This document shows, piece after piece, positions 22,170 through 26,606 of a DNA stretch of 26,606 bases (its first letter is position 1; each line of letters opens with the position of its first letter). Origin of the DNA: RGIG3102 sp045633415. GTDB taxonomy: Bacteria; Bacillota; Clostridia; Oscillospirales; Ruminococcaceae. The stretch spans positions 1 through 26,606 of the forward strand of contig JAZQYH010000005.1 of NCBI GenBank assembly GCA_045633415.1. Reading direction: 5' to 3'. The notes beneath the pieces are model-generated. The model was not told where the DNA came from and made no database searches. It saw nothing but the letters and a program-made list of their open reading frames with translations. The translations under genes and the position numbers were made by a program.

Positions 22170-23954
22170 TTAAATAAGACCATCAGCCACTAAATCCTGC
22201 CAGACAGCATATAGTCTGTTCCAGGTGAGAGGGCCAACTACACCATCTGCTGACAGATTGAATTGTCGCTGAAATTCCAGCACTGCACTTTGAGTAGCTC
22301 CACCAAATCTGCCGTCTACTGTAAGTCGTGGTATTGCTGTGTAGTAACTGCCTACATCATTTAGCCACTGTTGTATTCTGCGTACATTTTCGCCACTGGA
22401 GCCAAGGCGCAGTGGTGTTCCCGGGTAAACAGCGGATGTAGGCGGCGTCTGCTGTGGAGAATCCACGCCATCACGAATGCTCAAAAACAACCTATACATC
22501 TTATCCCAAGTAGCGGGGCCCACCACGCCATCAGCAGTAAGGTTATAATATCGCTGGAAATTGATTACCTGATTCCTTGTACCACTTCCAAACACTCCAT
22601 CCAGTTCCACTGCGGAAACAGATGGCACATACTGTGACGCCTGTGTAAGATAAAACTGCACTATCACCACATTCAGACCTCTGTCTCCTGTTCTCACAGG
22701 AAAGCCCGGATAAGCGCCATCTTCTATTGCTTCGCCTTCACTGGTAAGCTCTGCCAGTTTTTTTACCGCCACATATATGTAGCTGATTTTATACCATGTA
22801 GATTTGCCCACTACACCATCCTGTGTAAGAGTAAAAACTTTCTGGAAAGTTTTTACTGCGTTTTCTGTGGTCTGCCCGAAGACGCCATCCACTGTCTGTT
22901 TTGGTATGGCTGGGTAGTTGTCGCTGATTCTGTTCAGCTGTGCCTGTATAATGCGTACATTTTCCCCTGTTGACCCTCGCCTTAACGCTGTGCCTGGGTA
23001 TGATGTGGATACATTGGCTATATAGTCAGTTTCGTTTATCTGTATATCGTCACCGTAATAATAGCGGATAATTTCCAGCGCATCCATACCTCTGTTTGCC
23101 AAATCCACAGTGCCCCACTGCTTCAGACCATTACATGTAACCTGTTTGCCGTCGCAATACTCTGTAAAATATGGCTCGCGATTGTACTGACGAGTTACAT
23201 AGGTGTTGAAAATCTCATCTACGATTTTATCTGTGGACTCAAAGGTGGAACGGTTGTGTATATATTTCTGGTCAAAGCTGGTGCTGTTGGTTATATCAAA
23301 ATTATATCCACGGCTTCTGTACCATTCGGTGTAAATGCGGTTAAGCACAAAGGAAATCTGGCAGTGGATATTGGCTCGCAATGCCTGCTGTGGCCAAGTG
23401 GGGTAGATTTCACTGGCGGCAACACTTTTGAGATAGGTGCGGAAGGGTACAGTAACATTCTGCCGGCTGGCATCGGGGCGCCCCAGATGCACAGTTACAG
23501 TCTGGGGAATAACCACTCTTTGCAGTACATAGTCATTTCTTCCTTCCTGCAGGTTTGGCTGTACATCAAAAAGCTTCTGTATTTCGCCTCTGTCCAGCTG
23601 GCTTTCAAATTCATTGCCAAAGTCTGTAGGGCGCGGCATAAGACCTATCACCTGCTGGGTTGTCTGGTCGTCATAAATCTGTGCACCCATAATCTGACCA
23701 CGGATAAAAAAATCTTTCTCCACTATCAAATCATAGTTTTTGTATGGCAGTATTTCTGTGTTGTCTTGGTCAAGTGAATACTCCGCCGATACTGTGTCCA
23801 GCTGAATAAGAGGTGTTTTACCACTGGCGTCTGTATATGCAGTTTTATCCTGCAGCACCTGCTGTGTGGCGCTGTCTATTACAGTTATTTTTACATTCTC
23901 AAGGGGCAGGGCGGTCTGGGTTGTGACCATCACCTGTAAATAACCTGTGGGCAT
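22170..23954 (-). CDS. SpoIID-domain protein with three peptidoglycan-binding domains
   Basis: Predicted wall-active protein of 594 aa. An N-terminal beta region (1-80, MPTGYLQVMVTTQTALPLENVKITVID) resembles a carboxypeptidase-regulatory Ig fold. A SpoIID/LytB-like domain follows (about 165-300), with FRTYLKSVAASEIYPTWPQQALRANIHCQ, which keeps the Glu (E182) expected for lytic transglycosylase activity in SpoIID. Three PG_binding_1 repeats (about 318-393, 414-490 and 509-586) share the pattern YPGTPLR-G--G-NV--IQ--L and TVDG-FG--T---V--FQ---L--DGVVG--TW. No signal peptide or membrane segment is seen, so it may act inside the mother cell or forespore, or leave by another route. ATG 23954 has AGGAG 5 nt upstream. 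It is a single-gene unit, and a sporulation or germination role fits the architecture. Confidence 0.85.
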   Translation of the reverse strand: MPTGYLQVMVTTQTALPLENVKITVIDSATQQVLQDKTAYTDASGKTPLIQLDTVSAEYSLDQDNTEILPYKNYDLIVEKDFFIRGQIMGAQIYDDQTTQQVIGLMPRPTDFGNEFESQLDRGEIQKLFDVQPNLQEGRNDYVLQRVVIPQTVTVHLGRPDASRQNVTVPFRTYLKSVAASEIYPTWPQQALRANIHCQISFVLNRIYTEWYRSRGYNFDITNSTSFDQKYIHNRSTFESTDKIVDEIFNTYVTRQYNREPYFTEYCDGKQVTCNGLKQWGTVDLANRGMDALEIIRYYYGDDIQINETDYIANVSTSYPGTALRRGSTGENVRIIQAQLNRISDNYPAIPKQTVDGVFGQTTENAVKTFQKVFTLTQDGVVGKSTWYKISYIYVAVKKLAELTSEGEAIEDGAYPGFPVRTGDRGLNVVIVQFYLTQASQYVPSVSAVELDGVFGSGTRNQVINFQRYYNLTADGVVGPATWDKMYRLFLSIRDGVDSPQQTPPTSAVYPGTPLRLGSSGENVRRIQQWLNDVGSYYTAIPRLTVDGRFGGATQSAVLEFQRQFNLSADGVVGPLTWNRLYAVWQDLVADGLI

Positions 23955-23990
23955 ATTTTCTCCTTTTATGAATTAAAATTAAAGCGACTG

Positions 23991-24019
23991 CTTATACATT
24001 TTATGTTGGATAAATGCAA
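23991..24019 (-). promoter_or_regulatory. Promoter region of the SpoIID-domain gene
   Basis: Two readings. Sigma-A-like: TTGCAT (24014-24019), 17 bp, TATAAG (23991-23996). Alternatively CATAAAAT (23998-24005) resembles a sigma-E -10 box, with a TCATTTT -35-like element only 12 bp away, which is short for sigma-E. Confidence 0.4.
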
Positions 24020-24036
24020 AATGACACCTTTGATAT

Positions 24037-24064
24037 TTGAAGATTAATAAATTTATGTTAAAAT
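24037..24064 (+). promoter_or_regulatory. Promoter of the C_GCAxxG_C_C gene
   Basis: -35 TTGAAG (24037-24042), 16 bp spacer, -10 TAAAAT (24059-24064) preceded by TG-T. Confidence 0.5.
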
Positions 24065-24107
24065 GTATTTATTGAAACCATAAAACTGACTGTAATGGAG
24101 GCTTATT

Positions 24108-24515
24108 ATGAAATTAGGCGAAAAAGCAAAAAAGTATTATCTTGACGACGGGCTGAACTGTGCAGTATCCGTACTTCTGGCGGCAAATGATACATACAAT
24201 CTGGGGCTTAAAAAGGAAGATGCACAGCTGATTACCGCCTTTGGTGGAGGTATGGGCTGTGGCAATCTCTGTGGTGCGCTGGCTGGCTCTATGGCGGCAC
24301 TGGGCAAAGTATTTCTGAAAGAAGACGAAATGTATAACCCTGAATTCAAAGATGTGTGCGCAGGCTTTGTCGCAAAATTCAACGAAAAATGGGGCACTAC
24401 ACTGTGTGCACCTATCAAGGAAGTAAATGTAACAGACCCACGGACGCGCTGTTCTGTTACAGTAGTTGAAACAGGCAATATGCTGCAGGAATACATCGAC
24501 GGGCTGAAAAAATAA
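24108..24515 (+). CDS. C_GCAxxG_C_C family redox protein
   Basis: Small cytosolic protein (135 aa) of a family common in anaerobes and thought to be redox-active; no reaction is established. Six cysteines are in the family arrangement: C18 in LNCAVSV, C51 and C55 in GGGMGCGNLCGALAG, C84 in DVCAGF, C100 in TTLCAPI and C115 in TRCSVTV. The core motif C-G-x-x-C-G-A-L is intact, so the protein appears functional. ATG 24108 has GGAGG 6 nt upstream. It is a single-gene unit with its own promoter and a strong terminator. Some relatives sit beside electron-transfer or transport genes, but here the neighbours (SpoIID-domain gene and udk) give no clue. Confidence 0.88.
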   Translation: MKLGEKAKKYYLDDGLNCAVSVLLAANDTYNLGLKKEDAQLITAFGGGMGCGNLCGALAGSMAALGKVFLKEDEMYNPEFKDVCAGFVAKFNEKWGTTLCAPIKEVNVTDPRTRCSVTVVETGNMLQEYIDGLKK

Positions 24516-24529
24516 TACCAACAAACAGA

Positions 24530-24557
24530 AAAAGCACCCTTTCGGGTGCTTTTATTT
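24530..24557. terminator. Bidirectional terminator between the redox protein gene and udk
   Basis: AAAAGCACCC / GGGTGCTTTT around TTTC, T-rich on both strands, between convergent genes. Confidence 0.85.
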
Positions 24558-24561
24558 TAAG

Positions 24562-25173
24562 TTATTTAATGAAATCTTCGATTTTGTGAATCAGCAGGTC
24601 AAGTGCAACCTGATTGTGGCCGCCTTCCAGAACGATGATATCAGCATTCTTTTTGCTTGGTTCAACATATTTTTCGTGCATTGGTTTTACAGTTGTAAGA
24701 TACTGCTGTGTGATTGACTCAATGCTTCTTGCTCTTTCTTTCATATCTCGCATAGCACGGCGCAGGATACGTGTGTCAGCATCTGTGTCAACAAAGACTT
24801 TAATATCCATCAGATCGCGCAGTTCCTTGTTTTCAAAAATCAGGATACCTTCAACGATAATAACTTTCTGTGGCTGGATACGCACGATTTTGTCACTTCT
24901 GTTATGCACTGTGTAGTCGTAAACAGGGCAGTCGATTGGCTGATTGTTTTTCAGCATTTGCAGATGTTCCACAAACATATCTGTATCAAAAGCCTGTGGG
25001 ATATCATAGTTTAAAAGACATCTCTCTTCATATGTCATTTCGTCGTGGCGTTTATAGTAGTTATCGTGGTAAACAACTGTGATTTTATCGCCAAAATGTT
25101 TTTTAAGATTATTTGTAAGAGTAGTTTTGCCAGAGCCAGTACCGCCGGCAATACCTATAACCAGAACGTCCAT
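24562..25173 (-). CDS. udk: Uridine kinase
   Basis: Phosphorylates uridine and cytidine to UMP and CMP in pyrimidine salvage. The P-loop is GGTGSGKT (10-17). Family motifs YHDNYYK (35-41), NYDIPQAFD (55-63), PVYDYTVHNR (83-92), VEGILIF (107-113) and the Arg-rich lid RRAMRDMKERARS (138-150) are present. The 203 aa length is standard. The frame opens at TTG 25185, but GGAGG 5 nt before ATG 25173 sets the start. It has its own promoter and shares a bidirectional terminator with the convergent gene. NYDIP replaces the more usual NFDHP, a mild change that keeps the Asp. Confidence 0.94.
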   Translation of the reverse strand: MDVLVIGIAGGTGSGKTTLTNNLKKHFGDKITVVYHDNYYKRHDEMTYEERCLLNYDIPQAFDTDMFVEHLQMLKNNQPIDCPVYDYTVHNRSDKIVRIQPQKVIIVEGILIFENKELRDLMDIKVFVDTDADTRILRRAMRDMKERARSIESITQQYLTTVKPMHEKYVEPSKKNADIIVLEGGHNQVALDLLIHKIEDFIK

Positions 25174-25203
25174 AGATTCCTCCAAAGAGTTTTATTTAAT
25201 ATT

Positions 25204-25232
25204 ATTGTACATAATAATATCCTGTTTGACAA
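25204..25232 (-). promoter_or_regulatory. udk: Promoter of udk
   Basis: -35 TTGTCA (25227-25232), 17 bp spacer, -10 TACAAT (25204-25209), minus strand. Confidence 0.65.
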
Positions 25233-25246
25233 ATACTTTTTTACTC

Positions 25247-25283
25247 TTTTTATAAAAAACAGTCCCCTTTTCAGAGGACTGTT
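25247..25283 (-). terminator. Intrinsic terminator of the aminopeptidase gene
   Basis: AACAGTCC / GGACTGTT arms (25258-25265 and 25276-25283), followed on the minus strand by TTTTTATAAAAA. Confidence 0.75.
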
Positions 25284-25294
25284 GAAATCAGATA

Positions 25295-26488
25295 CTAAAA
25301 TGCGAAGTCGCCGTTTCTGAATACTGGTACCCACTGACCATCCTGTGTAAGACCGTCAATGTTCATATCAGCTGTACCCATCATAAAGTCGATATGTGTT
25401 GAAGAGTCGTTGAACAGGCCTTCTTCTGGGCACATACCCAGACCACGACCAAGAGCCAGATGACAGCTTGCATTTTCGTCAATCAGTGTGTTGTAGTAAA
25501 CCAGACCAGACTGGGAAATAGCAGAGGAGTATTCAACCAGTGCTGTTTCGCCAAGGTATGCTGAACCTTCGTCTGTGTTAACCAGTGCTTCCAGCATTTC
25601 TTTGCCTTCGTCAGCGATAACTTCCACAACTTTACCTTTTTCAAAACGGAAACCGAAGTTTTCTACTTTTTTACCACCAAGGATAAGAGGACGGGATGCA
25701 TAAACAACGCCTTCTGTACCATATTTGTATGGTGTTGTGCAGATTTCTTCTGTTGGGATATTTGCATTGAAGCGAATCATATCAGGTCTACGTTTGAAGC
25801 TGTATTTGGAGTATTTTGTCAGTTCAACTGTCAGGTCTGTACCATTGGAGGCTGTGAAGTGGAGAGCTTTCAGGTTGAGAGCGTCCATTTTTTCGCCCTG
25901 AATCTGTTTTCTTTCGTTTTTCAGTCTCCAAACTTCTTCGATATCGTTGTCTTCTGTGATGTAGCACAGGTCAAGAACTGTCTGCCACAGTTTATCCAGA
26001 GCAGCTTCTCTGTCCAGTTCTGGGAACATCAGCTCTGCCCATTCATATGTAGGTACCATAGCGATACACCACTGGCAGCGTTTTTCTCTGGAAGCTTTAC
26101 GCATAATGTTTCTGTAGTTATCGATGTAAGAGAAGATAGCATTTGCCTGTGCTTCTGTAGCGTCTTCCATCAGTTTTGGGTTAACGCCTTCAAGACGGAT
26201 TGTGCAGGCGCCGTCGTCCAGAGCGTTCTGGTAGCGGTCAGCTTCCCACTGCTGAATTTTTCTCACTTCTTCGTCTGGCATATACTGTGACTTTGTTTTC
26301 AGACCTGCAAGGTCAAGATAGTTGATAATAACTTCGCCAGAGCCACGTTTGTAACATTCCTGTGCAAAGATATTTGCAAACTGGTAGCCTTCGATACAAG
26401 CTTCAACCAGAACTTTCTGGCCAGGCTGTACGTTGATACCAACTACTGCCAGCATATTGGCATATTTGCGAATCATTTTTTCGTTCAT
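25295..26488 (-). CDS. M29-family aminopeptidase
   Basis: Cytosolic metallo-aminopeptidase (AmpS / aminopeptidase T type) that removes N-terminal residues from short peptides. Likely metal ligands are in family order: IPTEEICTTP (E247/E248), GETALVEYSS (E314, E319), ASCHLALGRG (H343) and SSTHIDFMMGT (H365, D367). The N-terminal half carries the usual YANMLAVVGINVQPGQKVLVEA opening. The frame runs back to 26521, but the GGGAG at about 26498 fits ATG 26488, which gives 397 aa, close to the family norm of about 410. It has a strong sigma-A promoter and a LexA-like box in its leader. It is the last gene of the window; the adjoining gene is outside. Confidence 0.9.
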   Translation of the reverse strand: MNEKMIRKYANMLAVVGINVQPGQKVLVEACIEGYQFANIFAQECYKRGSGEVIINYLDLAGLKTKSQYMPDEEVRKIQQWEADRYQNALDDGACTIRLEGVNPKLMEDATEAQANAIFSYIDNYRNIMRKASREKRCQWCIAMVPTYEWAELMFPELDREAALDKLWQTVLDLCYITEDNDIEEVWRLKNERKQIQGEKMDALNLKALHFTASNGTDLTVELTKYSKYSFKRRPDMIRFNANIPTEEICTTPYKYGTEGVVYASRPLILGGKKVENFGFRFEKGKVVEVIADEGKEMLEALVNTDEGSAYLGETALVEYSSAISQSGLVYYNTLIDENASCHLALGRGLGMCPEEGLFNDSSTHIDFMMGTADMNIDGLTQDGQWVPVFRNGDFAF

Positions 26489-26514
26489 AAATAAACTCTC
26501 CCTTTTTGTTATTT

Positions 26515-26528
26515 GGAACAAATGTTCC
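26515..26528. promoter_or_regulatory. LexA (SOS)-like box in the aminopeptidase leader
   Basis: GGAACAAATGTTCC holds the GAAC-N4-GTTC core and the RNRY centre of the Gram-positive LexA site. Only the outermost pair differs from the Bacillus consensus. It lies about 28 bp downstream of the minus-strand -10, and 3 bp from a plus-strand TTGACG that might serve a gene beyond the window. Confidence 0.45.
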
Positions 26529-26555
26529 TATTTGACGTACAAATGTATGTGTATC

Positions 26556-26584
26556 ATTGTACACTAAACCAAAAGGATTTTCAA
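26556..26584 (-). promoter_or_regulatory. Promoter of the aminopeptidase gene
   Basis: -35 TTGAAA (26579-26584), 17 bp spacer, -10 TACAAT (26556-26561), minus strand. The leader is about 60 nt. Confidence 0.65.
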
Positions 26585-26606
26585 GGGAATTTGTTTATTT
26601 TTTGAC

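Noticed and set aside
24114..24524. 136-codon minus-strand frame over the C_GCAxxG_C_C gene
   Set aside because: The plus-strand protein has intact family cysteines, promoter and GGAGG; the minus frame has none of these.

Overview
The window looks like chromosome of an endospore-forming, anaerobic Bacillota, most likely a clostridial lineage. The evidence is a clear spoVT gene, a sporulation-type SpoIID-domain protein, a RelP/YwaC-like alarmone synthetase, a C_GCAxxG_C_C redox protein, an Lsa-type ABC-F protein, strong GGAGG ribosome binding sites, Gram-positive style sigma-A promoters and many short GC hairpins followed by T-runs. No rRNA, tRNA, CRISPR array, transposase or phage gene was found. 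I recognise 22 intact protein genes and one gene remnant. Most genes are single-gene transcripts with their own promoter and terminator. In ten cases the best ribosome binding site points to a start inside the longest open frame, and I give that inner start.

Left part (1-7740): a small alarmone synthetase; a MscS channel lying 45 bp behind a 1108-residue membrane-tethered repeat protein; guanine deaminase; and, divergent from it, a membrane-anchored SGNH hydrolase. The guaD/SGNH intergenic region has good promoters on both strands and a palindrome.

Middle (7740-13680): spoVT with a candidate forespore sigma-G promoter. Then comes an AT-rich accessory patch (about 8346-9105) with the C-terminal half of an XRE repressor gene, two large perfect inverted repeats and a DUF4177 protein. 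Next are an Lsa-type ABC-F ribosomal protection protein, divergent from glpK with overlapping -35 boxes, and an MFS carrier.

Right part (13680-26606): two PatB/MalY C-S lyase paralogues on the minus strand, the second one divergent from an AraC regulator. Two 17-bp direct repeats one 22-bp step apart sit at the -35 box of that second lyase, as expected for AraC sites. Then follow an M23 lipoprotein, an M20 amidohydrolase, an EamA/DMT carrier, a two-gene operon (metal-dependent amidohydrolase plus PnuC-like transporter) with a hairpin-bearing leader and a palindrome, a SpoIID plus triple peptidoglycan-binding protein, the C_GCAxxG_C_C protein, uridine kinase, and an M29 aminopeptidase with a LexA-like box in its leader.

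The gene set suggests scavenging of nucleobases, glycerol, peptides and amino acids, with cell-envelope and sporulation functions between. I see no obvious new multi-gene defence or biosynthetic system. The best leads for something undescribed are the PnuC-like transporter/amidohydrolase operon, the AraC/double C-S lyase locus, the DUF4177 gene with its palindromes, and the large repeat protein next to MscS.
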